64,000 bases of DNA from UBA5614 sp963667535 (GTDB lineage: Bacteria > Cloacimonadota > Cloacimonadia > Cloacimonadales > Cloacimonadaceae), in contig CAXXDU010000002.1 in the NCBI GenBank assembly GCA_963667535.2, forward strand, positions 3,038,001 to 3,102,000. The letters are read 5' to 3'. The notes below the pieces were generated by a model. The model was not told where the DNA came from and did no database searches. It was given only the letters and a program-made list of their open reading frames with translations. The first letter of the stretch is position 1. The number at the start of each line of letters is the position of its first letter. The translations under genes were made by a program, and so were the position numbers. Below, one piece after another: positions 8,968 to 17,625 of this stretch.

Positions 8968-10557
8968 TTACTTCAGTATAGTCATCTTACCGGAGCTTTG
9001 ATGCCTGCCGGAAGTGACTTTTACAATGTATATGCCTGATACCAGCTTCTGACTATGCTCATCTCTGCAATCCCATATAGTGGAATAAAACACTCCACCA
9101 CCGTCATTCCCGTGGAGACGGGAATCCCCGCTCTTTTTCTCTTTACAAACAGTCTGGATTCCTGAATGCCTCATTGGCTTGTTAGTTGCCAACAAGGGCT
9201 CCGCTGCGTCAGGAATGACATCTTGTGGAACCAACCCTGCTTTGCTCGCCATACTGTTAAAACTCTCACCTACTGTCATAGTTCTTACCCTCTGCCCTTT
9301 CAGGTTATAAATCTCGACTACAGGTTTATCTCTGGCTTTTTCCGGTAAGGTAAACTCAATAAACGTATATGTACCCTTGCTACTGTTCAGATAAACAGGA
9401 TTGGGATATGTTCTGAGTACAATTCTATCCGGCAAAGATGGATATTCGGGATTATCATTTGGTGTAAATTCTTCCCATGTATATTGGTATTGATCTGAAA
9501 CACTATTCCAAGAAGTATTTGCGAAGTTCCTTACCTGATATGCGTATTGATTTAAATCTCCGTCAATATTATAATAATATGAATAAAGGTAAGCTAGTTT
9601 CCACCCGTTATTGACGTAATCAATGCCTGACTCAGTTATAGAGACAAGTTGATTGAGATTATTGTACAAGAAATCCAATTTTACATTATCTATATCATAC
9701 ATGATATTCCTGTTTTTTATCGTGTATTCATCAAGCATCCCATATAGGTTTTCGAAATAACCGCCATATAAATAGTTCAGTGCATGTTCATAACTAAGCT
9801 GATGAATCTGAGTAATACCCGTAGAAGTATCGTTAGTATTGTAAACAAAAGATGTGCTATCCGAGTCAACCCAATTAATAGAATCAATAGAAGTTGTTAC
9901 GGAACTACCAACTATTCTGCCTTGCGCATCATTAGTATATACTTCAATAGAATATTTTGGATTTGGGTAAGAATATTCTGTTTTGTATGTTATCTGTCTG
10001 CAGTCCGTCCCGAAAACATAATTGAATATGTGCCTAAGGACAGGACCAATTTCATGATTATCCATTTGATAGTAATACTCTTTGATTAATCGCTGCTGTG
10101 CGTCATATTCGTATATTGTCTTTCTAAAATAATCCGCTCCGCTGTATGAGTAAGTTTCAATTCTGAGTATGTGTTCTCCTGAAGCATCGTAATAGTATCT
10201 ATCACACATCCCTGGAGTATATGTCAAGTTAACAAAATCATGAGAATAATGAACTACGCTGTCGATTTGAGCAGGATTGATGTTATTATAAAAAATAACC
10301 TGTTTTCCTAAGAGTAAGAGCACGCCATCGCCATATAAATCATTATTCCAATATATATCATTTAGCCTGATACTTCTTTCCGGATTATATAGCCTTATTG
10401 GAGATGCACATAATCCACCTGAATTAATGTCTGAATTATATGCAGGTGATATTGAGCTTTGGTTTTGTAAAGTTTCAAGATTGTTAAACTGCATATTTTC
10501 TGCGTAGGCCAGACAAGCCAACAGAATCACCAAAATTGATATAATTCCTTTTTTCAT
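8968..10557 (-). CDS. secreted type IX-sorted protein carrying a repeat insertion
   Basis: Secreted protein of about 529 residues. The ATG at 10557 (MKKGIISILVILLACLAYAE signal peptide) is preferred, with AAGGG 9 bp upstream; an in-frame ATG at 10566 directly abuts that motif. The body is made of Tyr/Asn-rich Rhs-like strands. The C-terminal FlgD-like/type IX domain begins VLRTYPNPVYL and ends GIYIVKVTSGRHQSSGKM. That domain is interrupted in frame at about residues 440-486 by translated repeat DNA (SGIQTV..., SGDSRLHGNDGGG), after which the canonical sequence resumes at STIWDCRDEHSQKLVSGIYI. Whether the domain still works is unknown. A TTGACA promoter is visible upstream. Confidence 0.85.
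   Translation of the reverse strand: MKKGIISILVILLACLAYAENMQFNNLETLQNQSSISPAYNSDINSGGLCASPIRLYNPERSIRLNDIYWNNDLYGDGVLLLLGKQVIFYNNINPAQIDSVVHYSHDFVNLTYTPGMCDRYYYDASGEHILRIETYSYSGADYFRKTIYEYDAQQRLIKEYYYQMDNHEIGPVLRHIFNYVFGTDCRQITYKTEYSYPNPKYSIEVYTNDAQGRIVGSSVTTSIDSINWVDSDSTSFVYNTNDTSTGITQIHQLSYEHALNYLYGGYFENLYGMLDEYTIKNRNIMYDIDNVKLDFLYNNLNQLVSITESGIDYVNNGWKLAYLYSYYYNIDGDLNQYAYQVRNFANTSWNSVSDQYQYTWEEFTPNDNPEYPSLPDRIVLRTYPNPVYLNSSKGTYTFIEFTLPEKARDKPVVEIYNLKGQRVRTMTVGESFNSMASKAGLVPQDVIPDAAEPLLATNKPMRHSGIQTVCKEKKSGDSRLHGNDGGGVFYSTIWDCRDEHSQKLVSGIYIVKVTSGRHQSSGKMTILK
9103..9220. repeat. REP-like palindromic repeats inside a coding sequence
   Basis: Two palindromes lie within the sorting domain of the type IX protein: GTCATTCCCG...CGGGAATCC (9103-9128), and CTGGATTCCTGA (9153-9164) with its inverse TCAGGAATGACA (9209-9220). 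Both belong to the dispersed GTCATTCC/GGAATCC family seen elsewhere in this window. The inserted length keeps the reading frame open. Confidence 0.8.
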
Positions 10558-10589
10558 TATCGCCATCCCTTTATAAAAGAATATAAATC

Positions 10590-10618
10590 ATAAATACCAT
10601 TTTGTATAATTTTGTCAA
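10590..10618 (-). promoter_or_regulatory. candidate sigma70-type promoter
   Basis: On the minus strand TTGACA is followed after 17 bp by ATTTAT. It is about 33 bp upstream of the start of the secreted protein gene ending at 8968. Confidence 0.55.
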
Positions 10619-10754
10619 GTATTTATGTAAGAATTAAATCTATATAAATACATAAACATAGAAAGGGGGCAGGATAAATCCCTGCCCCCTCCATTTTTCA
10701 TTCCTCGCTTAACGGAAAATCTTACATCTTTATCGTGAGTCTTCATTCCTGCCT

Positions 10755-10875
10755 CGTAGGATAAGTGCCTCACGTGTCCAAAACTGTAGGATATGCGCCT
10801 CGCTTGACCAAACCAAAATCGTAGGATACTTGCCTCACGTGTCTAAAATCATAGGTTATGCGCCTCGTGCGACTC
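10755..10875. repeat. degenerate tandem repeat, about 30-35 bp units
   Basis: Four units start at about 10755, 10786, 10821 and 10851. Each begins with GTAGGATA or a variant and continues GTGCCTCACGTGTCCAAAA or TGCGCCTCGCTTGACCAAA. Two further units recur at about 11275-11330, and a single unit sits at 8824. Confidence 0.65.
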
Positions 10876-11069
10876 CGATTAGTGGCATGGACACTCCTGT
10901 CCGTGAGTTGAATTTCCACGGACAAGAGTGTCCGTGCCACAGGTTGCAAGGCTTCGTCCTTCCCCCGATCAGGTCGAGGGCAGGCTAAACTCAGGATGAC
11001 ATGCTTCTACTATTAAAGGAGTGGAATGGTGGAACGGTGGGCTGTGCTAAAATGATAAAGCGAATAGCT

Positions 11070-11225
11070 GGAGTTCAAAATTCCCTCGTCTTTTGAAATA
11101 TAGAAAGCAATGTTTCAGGGAATTTCGGACTTCAGCTAAAACTTTTACTGATAACGCATTCCGAAGTCCGATTTGCCCAAACATAAAGATGTCTTTTACA
11201 AGCTGAAAAGGGCAAATTGAACTCC
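11070..11225. repeat. four-way-junction palindromic element, copy A
   Basis: Four 16-nt segments: S1 11070-11085 GGAGTTCAAAATTCCC, S2 11118-11133 GGGAATTTCGGACTTC, S3 11163-11178 GAAGTCCGATTTGCCC, S4 11210-11225 GGGCAAATTGAACTCC. S1 and S4 pair over 9 bp, S1 and S2 over 7, S2 and S3 over 9, S3 and S4 over 7. Every base of the four arms is used and no junction base is left unpaired. Copy B is at 43008-43163. Confidence 0.85.
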
Positions 11226-11960
11226 GGGAATGACTTGCTTCGTCCTTCGACATGCTCAGGATGACGAAACAAAATCGTAGGATACTTGCCTCACGTGTCT
11301 AAAATCATAGGTTATGCGCCTTGTGCGACTCCGATTAGTGGCATGGACACTCCTGTCCGTGATTCATAAAATTGTACCTTTTTCCGTGTGTTTCGTGAAT
11401 TCTGTGGTTAGATATGCTTCCCAACAGTCATAGCGTCTTTTGCGTCTCTTGCGTTGAATAAATCCTTTTCCGTGTGTTTCGTGTGTTTCGTGTATTCCGT
11501 GGTTAGTACACTTAATCACCATTTCACCTATCCACTTTTCCACCGTTCCACTCTCTTAATCACAGCGCAGCCTTAATTCATAAGTAGCAGCTTCGCAGCT
11601 ATGCCCTCTTTCCCTATATGGGATAAACCACTATTCCGGAAAAGAACTTCTTGGGATCCTCTTGGGCTTAGCCCAGGAAGTTCCCAACAGGTTCTCAACA
11701 GGTTCCGTCTTTGAACTTATATCCCTAAGGGTGAGGGAAGGAGAAATAAGAGATTACCTTATTGTCCTGCTGTGTCATCTCTGCGCAGCATGTAACATAG
11801 CTTTTCAAGCTGTTGTTAGAGCCGGATTGCTTCCGACTCAAGAATTTTCCTGAGGTAACAAACCTCAGGTTACAACAGGATACTATTCTATGCTACAGCA
11901 AGCAACTGCTTGCGATGCGTCATTCCTTTGCAGAAAGGAATCCATGCTGTTTTCATGATT

Positions 11961-12004
11961 GTCATTCCCGAGTGTCATTCCTTCGCAGGCAGGAACGGGA
12001 ATCC
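11961..12004. repeat. nested REP-like palindromes
   Basis: An outer palindrome GTCATTCCCG...CGGGAATCC is interrupted by an inner one, GTCATTCCT...AGGAAC (11974-11995), as if one repeat had inserted into another. A related CATTCCTTTGC...AAAGGAATCC palindrome lies just upstream (about 11920-11945). Confidence 0.7.
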
Positions 12005-12161
12005 ATTTCCCCAAAAAGCGTATCGCAGAGAAGCGACATGATGCCGTTCCACTATTCCACTGCGAAGCGCAATTCATAATTTGTAATTCATAATTGTTAG
12101 CATAACCTAGCCACTTTATCACTCTTTTCTCCCCTATTTAATCCACAAGTGTAGAAGCAAT

Positions 12162-12306
12162 GATACACGGGTCATATACGGGTCGCACCCGTATATGACC
12201 CGTCCATCTCCTGTGTATCTCCAATGGACTGAATAAGGAATAAACAAGGGATAAATAAGGCTGTAACCCAGACTCTAGTATGGATCTATCTTGTTATAAG
12301 CCTCCT
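12162..12306. repeat. long-stem hairpin element, copy 1
   Basis: A perfect 17-bp stem (12167-12183 with 12187-12203; left arm ACGGGTCATATACGGGT, loop CGC) lies inside a 7-bp outer pair GATACAC/GTGTATC. A tail follows: AATAAACAAGGG, AAGGCTGTAACC, TGGATCTATCTTGTTATAAG. The same layout recurs at 12539-12690. Confidence 0.8.
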
Positions 12307-12538
12307 AACCACTAAACCACCTTACACCGTTTCACCATTCCACTGTTCCACGGCTTTGCAAAAGAAAAGCGATAAGATGCAGCCCCCCGAAGGGTGTCGT
12401 CCTCGAGCAGTCGGGGATCCATGCTGTTTTCTCACAGACATGAGTGTCTGTGCCACTTTAATTCATAATTCGTAATTGGTAGCATCACCTGCTGCTCTGC
12501 CTTATCACGCTTTTATAACTTGTATGATCTTACAGACA

Positions 12539-12690
12539 TTGTACAGAGATGCTAGGGTCATCTAAGGGTCGGAGCCTTAGATGACCCTAGCATCTCCCTT
12601 TAATCTCCCACTGATTGTACAATAAACAAGAGGGGAGTAAAAAGGCTGTAACCTAAACCTTAGTTTGGATCTATATTGTTATAAGCCACC
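12539..12690. repeat. long-stem hairpin element, copy 2
   Basis: A perfect 22-bp stem (12546-12567 with 12575-12596, 7-nt loop) lies inside a TTGTACA/TGTACAA outer pair. The tail with AATAAACAAG, AAGGCTGTAACC and TGGATCTATATTGTTATAAG matches copy 1. Within the shared 33-nt core, two positions differ from copy 1 on both arms, so that pairing is kept. Confidence 0.8.
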
Positions 12691-12862
12691 TTATCACTTT
12701 ATCACTGCGAAGCGCAATTCCTTTTCAGCTTGTATTCCATATTGTTGAAAGCTTCCTTATCACTTTATCATCTAATTCCCTAATCACGGCGCAGCTTTAA
12801 TTGTTAATTCTTAATTTTTAATTCCTTTCTGATTTGATTTCATCAATTCAGAAAGGTTCCCC

Positions 12863-12891
12863 TTGACAGTAACATCATTAGCAAAACATTA
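12863..12891 (+). promoter_or_regulatory. candidate promoter of the restriction-modification operon
   Basis: TTGACA (12863-12868), a 17-bp spacer, then ACATTA, about 50 bp upstream of the hsdM start. The same -35/spacer/ACATTA layout is seen upstream of groEL. Confidence 0.5.
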
Positions 12892-12941
12892 TTCTTAAAT
12901 AAAATAGTAATAGAAAACATTCGAAAGAGATAGGAAGAACG

Positions 12942-15323
12942 ATGGCAATCAAGAAAAGTGAACTGTATAGCTCCATCTGGCAAAGTTGTGATGAACTGCG
13001 GGGCGGGATGGATGCCTCTCAATATAAAGACTATGTATTAGTGCTATTATTCGTCAAATATGTCTCAGATAAATATGCCAATGACCCGGATGCTTTGATA
13101 GTAATTCCCAAAAGCGATGAACCCGGCAAAGGCGGAAGCTTTGCTGATATGGTCTGGTGGAAAGGGAAAGCTGAAATTGGTGACCAGATAAATAAAATCA
13201 TCGGCAGATTGGCAGAAGCTAATAACCTCAAAAATGTGATAGACGTAACAGATTTTAATGACAGTGATAAACTCGGTAACGGCAAAGACATGGTAGATAA
13301 ACTAACCAAGCTTATCGGTATCTTTGAAAAGCCGGAGCTTGATTTTAGCAAAAACAGGGCGGAAGGTGATGACCTGTTGGGTGATGCCTATGAATATCTG
13401 ATGAAAAACTTTGCTGTTGAGTCCGGTAAAAGCAAAGGACAGTTCTATACCCCTGCTGAGGTTTCCAGAGTTATGTCCAAAGTTATCGGTATATCCAAAG
13501 CTACCAGACCTGACCAAACAGTTTATGACCCGACTTGTGGTTCAGGTTCACTATTAATAAAAGCTGCTGCTGAAGCATCTTGTAAGCTATCAGTATTTGG
13601 ACAGGAATATGATAATTCCATGGTAGCCATTGCCATCATGAATATGTACTTGCATGATATATCTACAGCCGTTATCTGGAAAGACAATACCCTTGCCAGT
13701 CCTTATTATAAAAATGCTGATGGAAGCCTGAAAACTTTTGACTATGCAGTAGCTAATCCACCCTTTTCAGATAAGAAATGGCGAAATGGCTTCAATCCTG
13801 AACATGATGAATTTCAACGCTTTGACGGCTTTGGGATACCACCAGCTAAACAAGGTGATTATGCCTTTCTTTTACATTTCATCAAAAGCCTGAATAGCAA
13901 AGGCAAAGGCGCTATCATTCTACCGCATGGCGTATTGTTTAGAGGCGGAGCAGAAGCAGAAATCAGAACGAATATTATCAAGCGTGGCTATCTGAAGGGA
14001 ATAGTTGGACTGCCTGCTAATCTGTTTTATGGAACAGGTATTCCTGCTTGCATCATAATTCTGGATAAAGAACAAGCTGGTACCCGAGACTCTATCTTTA
14101 TGATGGATGCCAGCAAAGGCTTTATGAAAGACGGCAATAAAAACCGACTGAGAGAACAGGACATTCACAAAATAGTGGATGTGTTTAATCACCAAAGGGA
14201 AATTGACAAATACTCTCGTCTGGTGCCATACGCTGAAATAGAAAAGAATGAATTTAACCTCAATATTCCACGCTATATAGACAGCAGCGAGCCGGAAGTG
14301 TTGCAGGACATCGAAGCTCACCTCAAAGGTGGAATTCCCAGCCGTGATGTGCACGCCATGCAGGAATATTGGACTGTCTTTCCCCATCTGAAAGGAAAAC
14401 TCTTTGGTTGCCATGGCAGAGAGGGCTATATGAAGCTGAATATCGAGACCAAAGACTTACGACAGACTATCTTAAATGATGAAGATTTCCTGGCTTTTAA
14501 ACAGACTGTAAACATTGACTATGACGAGTGGAAAGCCAAGAGTGAAGACTTTTTGAAAGCTATCAAACAAGGTGATAAACCCAATGCAATAATCACAGAA
14601 ATATCAGAATCTTTGCTGCATACCTTTGAACCGGTTGCCTTAGTTGACCGCTATGATATGTTTCAACGTCTGATGCAATACTGGGCTGAGACAATGCAGG
14701 ATGATGTCTATCTTTTAGTTGTAGAGGGCTGGATTGCCGACAGAGACTTAATACCTGAATGTTTAGTAATAAACCGCTGGTTCAAAGCAGAACAGGAATT
14801 AGTCGATAACCTGACAGATGAAATCGAAGCTGTCAAAGCTGCAATGTCAGAACTGGAAGAAGAACAAGACACAGATAATGATTTATTTGATGAAGCCAAG
14901 AACGAAAAAGGAAAAGTTACCAAAGCCCTATTGACAACACGGATAAAAGAAATCAAAGATGATAAAGACTATCTTGATGAATTTAATGTACTACTTCATT
15001 ATCTTGTTTTGTTTGCAAAGGAAGCAGAACTCAAAGCAAATTTAAAAACTGCCAAGCTTGACCTGAATGATAAAGTCAATGCTAAATACAAAGCCATGAC
15101 TATTGATGAAATGAAAACCTTAGTGGTTGAAGACAAATGGTTAGCAGTTATAACCTCAGAAGTACAATCCGAATTAGACAGGATTACCCAGACCTTGACC
15201 TCAAATATCAAAGAACTGGCAGAACGCTATGCAGAATCACTTCCTGAATTAGAAAATAGTGTTAACGATTTATCGCAGAAAGTCGAAGAACACTTAAAAA
15301 AGATGGGGTTTGAGTGGAAGTAA
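12942..15323 (+). CDS. hsdM: type I restriction-modification DNA methyltransferase subunit M
   Basis: Modification subunit that methylates adenine N6 at the site chosen by HsdS. The N-terminal HsdM helical domain (WQSCDELRGGMDASQYKDYVL) precedes the methyltransferase core: FYTPAEVSRVM, SAM-binding DPTCGSGSLLIKAA and catalytic NPPF (VANPPFSDKKW). The protein has 793 residues, longer than the classic ~500-residue subunits. The extra C-terminal ~300 residues contain acidic coiled coil (LTDEIEAVKAAMSELEEEQ) and may mediate assembly, as in one long-form subgroup of HsdM. It is the first gene of the operon; its stop overlaps the hsdS GTG by 10 bp. Confidence 0.96.
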   Translation: MAIKKSELYSSIWQSCDELRGGMDASQYKDYVLVLLFVKYVSDKYANDPDALIVIPKSDEPGKGGSFADMVWWKGKAEIGDQINKIIGRLAEANNLKNVIDVTDFNDSDKLGNGKDMVDKLTKLIGIFEKPELDFSKNRAEGDDLLGDAYEYLMKNFAVESGKSKGQFYTPAEVSRVMSKVIGISKATRPDQTVYDPTCGSGSLLIKAAAEASCKLSVFGQEYDNSMVAIAIMNMYLHDISTAVIWKDNTLASPYYKNADGSLKTFDYAVANPPFSDKKWRNGFNPEHDEFQRFDGFGIPPAKQGDYAFLLHFIKSLNSKGKGAIILPHGVLFRGGAEAEIRTNIIKRGYLKGIVGLPANLFYGTGIPACIIILDKEQAGTRDSIFMMDASKGFMKDGNKNRLREQDIHKIVDVFNHQREIDKYSRLVPYAEIEKNEFNLNIPRYIDSSEPEVLQDIEAHLKGGIPSRDVHAMQEYWTVFPHLKGKLFGCHGREGYMKLNIETKDLRQTILNDEDFLAFKQTVNIDYDEWKAKSEDFLKAIKQGDKPNAIITEISESLLHTFEPVALVDRYDMFQRLMQYWAETMQDDVYLLVVEGWIADRDLIPECLVINRWFKAEQELVDNLTDEIEAVKAAMSELEEEQDTDNDLFDEAKNEKGKVTKALLTTRIKEIKDDKDYLDEFNVLLHYLVLFAKEAELKANLKTAKLDLNDKVNAKYKAMTIDEMKTLVVEDKWLAVITSEVQSELDRITQTLTSNIKELAERYAESLPELENSVNDLSQKVEEHLKKMGFEWK

Positions 15324-16585
15324 AGCCAGGATATAAACAGACTGAGATTGGCGTTATTCCAATTGATTGGGATGTAAATAGACTATCAGAATATGTAGAC
15401 ATTACTTCAAGTAGACGAATATTCGAAAGTGATTATTGTAAAGATGGAATTCCCTTTTATCGTGGTAAAGAAATCAGCCAATTGATAGACTGCTTAGTTT
15501 TGGATGATTTGTGTTATATATCAGAAGATAAATACGACCAAATTTCTAAATCGTATGGAATTCCCATGGCAGGAGATATTCTAATAACTGCTGTCGGAAC
15601 TCTTGGAAATGTGTATTCAGTCCCTTCTGATAGTAGGTTTTATTTCAAAGATGGGAATTTAATCTGGTTACGTCGAACACATAATATTGAACCACTTTAC
15701 TTAGCTTTACAAATCAAGTTCAATAAACAAAGGTTGATAAATAGTTCTATTGGTAGCTCTCAAAGAGCGTTAACGATTATCGTTGTTAGCAAGTTCGAAG
15801 TCCCTATACCATCACTGCATGAACAAGTTGATATAATGCACGTCATCAATGATATGGTTTCTCTCATCACAGCTTTAGACAAGTTAACAGCTAAGAAGAA
15901 GCTAATCAAACAAGGAGCAATGCAGGAACTCCTTACCGGAAAAAGACGTCTTCCAGGATTTACAGGAGAATGGGAAACTAAATCTTATGGAGATGTGTTT
16001 CGATTCTTAAAAACAGCATCTTATTCAAGAGAAGATTTATCAAATTCACAAGAAATTAAATATATCCATTATGGAGATGTACATACTAAATGGAATCATT
16101 GGCTAGACTTTGCTAAAGCCATATTGCCAAGTATAAATAACAAGCAACTTAGAAACTACTCTCTAATTAAAGATGGAGATGTTGTGATGGTTGATGCATC
16201 GGAGGATTACTCCGGCATTGGCAAAAGTGTAGAAATTCTCAATGTTGGACAAATAAAAGCTATAGCAGGATTACATACTTTTCTGTTAAGAGATATTGAG
16301 AAGACATATGTTAAGGGGTTTAGAGGTTATTTACACTCTATTAAGTCTGTCAAAGAACAGTTCGATTTGTTGGCTACAGGTATGAAGGTTTATGGTGTAA
16401 ATAAAACTAATCTGAAAAAGGTTCTGATTCTGGTTCCACCCAAAGAGGAACAGATAGCAATTAATAGGATTATTTCTGATATGGACACCGAAATCAACGC
16501 ATTAGAACAGAAATTGTATAAATACAAACAAATCAAACAGGGTATGATGCAGGAATTGTTGACCGGGAGGATAAGATTGATATGA
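15314..16585 (+). CDS. hsdS: type I restriction-modification specificity subunit S
   Basis: DNA sequence-recognition subunit. It has two target-recognition half-domains, each followed by a conserved coiled-coil element: KLIKQGAMQELLTGKRRLPG in the middle and QIKQGMMQELLTGRIRL at the end. The internal duplication is typical of HsdS (423 residues, usual length). GTG start at 15314, overlapping hsdM by 10 bp and implying translational coupling. The two recognition domains are dissimilar, so a bipartite asymmetric target is expected; the target cannot be read from sequence. Confidence 0.95.
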   Translation: MEVKPGYKQTEIGVIPIDWDVNRLSEYVDITSSRRIFESDYCKDGIPFYRGKEISQLIDCLVLDDLCYISEDKYDQISKSYGIPMAGDILITAVGTLGNVYSVPSDSRFYFKDGNLIWLRRTHNIEPLYLALQIKFNKQRLINSSIGSSQRALTIIVVSKFEVPIPSLHEQVDIMHVINDMVSLITALDKLTAKKKLIKQGAMQELLTGKRRLPGFTGEWETKSYGDVFRFLKTASYSREDLSNSQEIKYIHYGDVHTKWNHWLDFAKAILPSINNKQLRNYSLIKDGDVVMVDASEDYSGIGKSVEILNVGQIKAIAGLHTFLLRDIEKTYVKGFRGYLHSIKSVKEQFDLLATGMKVYGVNKTNLKKVLILVPPKEEQIAINRIISDMDTEINALEQKLYKYKQIKQGMMQELLTGRIRLI

Positions 16586-17625
16586 AAGATCCTAAGAATA
16601 TTACCCATATATTGTTATCAGATATAGCAGGCTTGATAATCGAAGCCCGGCAGAAGACGGCTATGCTGATAAATTCGGAGCTTAGTTTGCTTTATTGGTC
16701 AATAGGCAAGAGAATCAGGACTGAGATATTGGGTTCAGAGCGAGCTGAGTACGGTGAGCAAGTGATTAAGCAGCTATCAGAACGATTGACTATGGAATAT
16801 GGCAAAGGCTGGAGTGACAGGCAACTCAGGCATTGTCTCCGCACTGCAGAGACTTTTGCAGATGAAGAGATATTCTCCGCACTGCGGAGACAATTGACCT
16901 GGACTCATATCAAAACCCTTTCTTACATTGATGATGAGCTTAAAAGGGGATTCTATACTGAACTTTGTATCCACGAGCATTGGTCTTCCAGGCAGTTGAG
17001 TGATAGACTAAATTCTCTTCTCTATGAACGCACTGCCATTTCAAAGAAACCTGATGAAACGGTTGCAGGGGACTTAGGTGTCTTACATAATACCGGAAAT
17101 ATAACAGCCGATTTGAGCTTTCGAGACCCCTATATATTAGACTTTCTGGGCTTATCGGATAAGTATTCAGAGCGGGATTTGGAGAATGCCATATTGACAG
17201 AACTGCAACACTTTATCATGGAATTCGGACAAGACTTTGCCTTTATGGCAAGGCAGAAACGAATTACCATTGATAATCGTGACTACTATCTTGACCTTTT
17301 GTTTTATCATCGTTCTCTGAAGTGTATGGTGGTGATTGATTTGAAGCTGGGAGAATTCCAGGCTGGTTATAAAGGGCAGATGGAATTGTATCTGCGTTAT
17401 CTGGAAAAGTATGAGCAAAAAGATAATGAGAACTCTCCTATAGGACTAATCCTCTGTAGCGGTAAAAATGAAGAACATATTGAGCTTTTGCAACTGCATC
17501 AGAGCAATATCCGGGTTGCTGAATACATTACCAGTCTGCCACCCAAAGACATGCTGCTCAAAAAACTGCATCAGTCCATAGAGTATGCTAAAAATAAAAT
17601 GCACTACGAGGAAGATAATGAGTAA
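16582..17625 (+). CDS. DUF1016 (YhcG-type) PD-(D/E)XK nuclease-family protein
   Basis: A 347-residue protein of the DUF1016/YhcG family. The N-terminal part (LIIEARQKTAMLINSELSLLYWSIGKRI, WSDRQLRHCLRTAETF, LTWTHIKTL) and the C-terminal nuclease-like part (YYLDLLFYHRSLKCMVVIDLKLGEF, with D...DLK) match the family layout. Such proteins are often encoded inside type I restriction loci; their exact role is not established. ATG overlaps the hsdS stop by 4 bp (ATGA), and its own stop overlaps the preferred hsdR start by 8 bp, so it is embedded in the operon. Confidence 0.88.
   Translation: MKDPKNITHILLSDIAGLIIEARQKTAMLINSELSLLYWSIGKRIRTEILGSERAEYGEQVIKQLSERLTMEYGKGWSDRQLRHCLRTAETFADEEIFSALRRQLTWTHIKTLSYIDDELKRGFYTELCIHEHWSSRQLSDRLNSLLYERTAISKKPDETVAGDLGVLHNTGNITADLSFRDPYILDFLGLSDKYSERDLENAILTELQHFIMEFGQDFAFMARQKRITIDNRDYYLDLLFYHRSLKCMVVIDLKLGEFQAGYKGQMELYLRYLEKYEQKDNENSPIGLILCSGKNEEHIELLQLHQSNIRVAEYITSLPPKDMLLKKLHQSIEYAKNKMHYEEDNE

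Larger units (their letters stand above)
10558..12941. other. gene-free repeat island 1
   Basis: About 2.4 kb with no convincing gene. It is built from dispersed repeats: degenerate GTAGGAT/GCCTCACGTGTC units, GACACTCCTGTC/GACAAGAGTGTC inverted arms, a four-way-junction element, nested CATTCC palindromes, two hairpin elements with long perfect stems, CCGTGTGTTTCGTG strings, TTCCACCGTTCCAC strings and AATTCATAATT strings. Short open frames here (11047-11253, 11662-12079, 11883-12122) translate these repeats. The same element families recur at 42.6-45.1 kb. Confidence 0.8.

Noticed and set aside
11070..11225. Integron attC site
   Set aside because: There is no GTTRRRY/RYYYAAC core pair, no integrase and no cassette array, and the four-arm layout differs from the attC hairpin.
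11047..11253. Minus-strand open frame of 68 codons
   Set aside because: It coincides with the four-way-junction element, and copy B does not keep the frame.
11662..12122. Open frames with apparent protein sequence in repeat island 1
   Set aside because: They translate dispersed REP-like and TTCCAC repeats; there is no Shine-Dalgarno and no family similarity.
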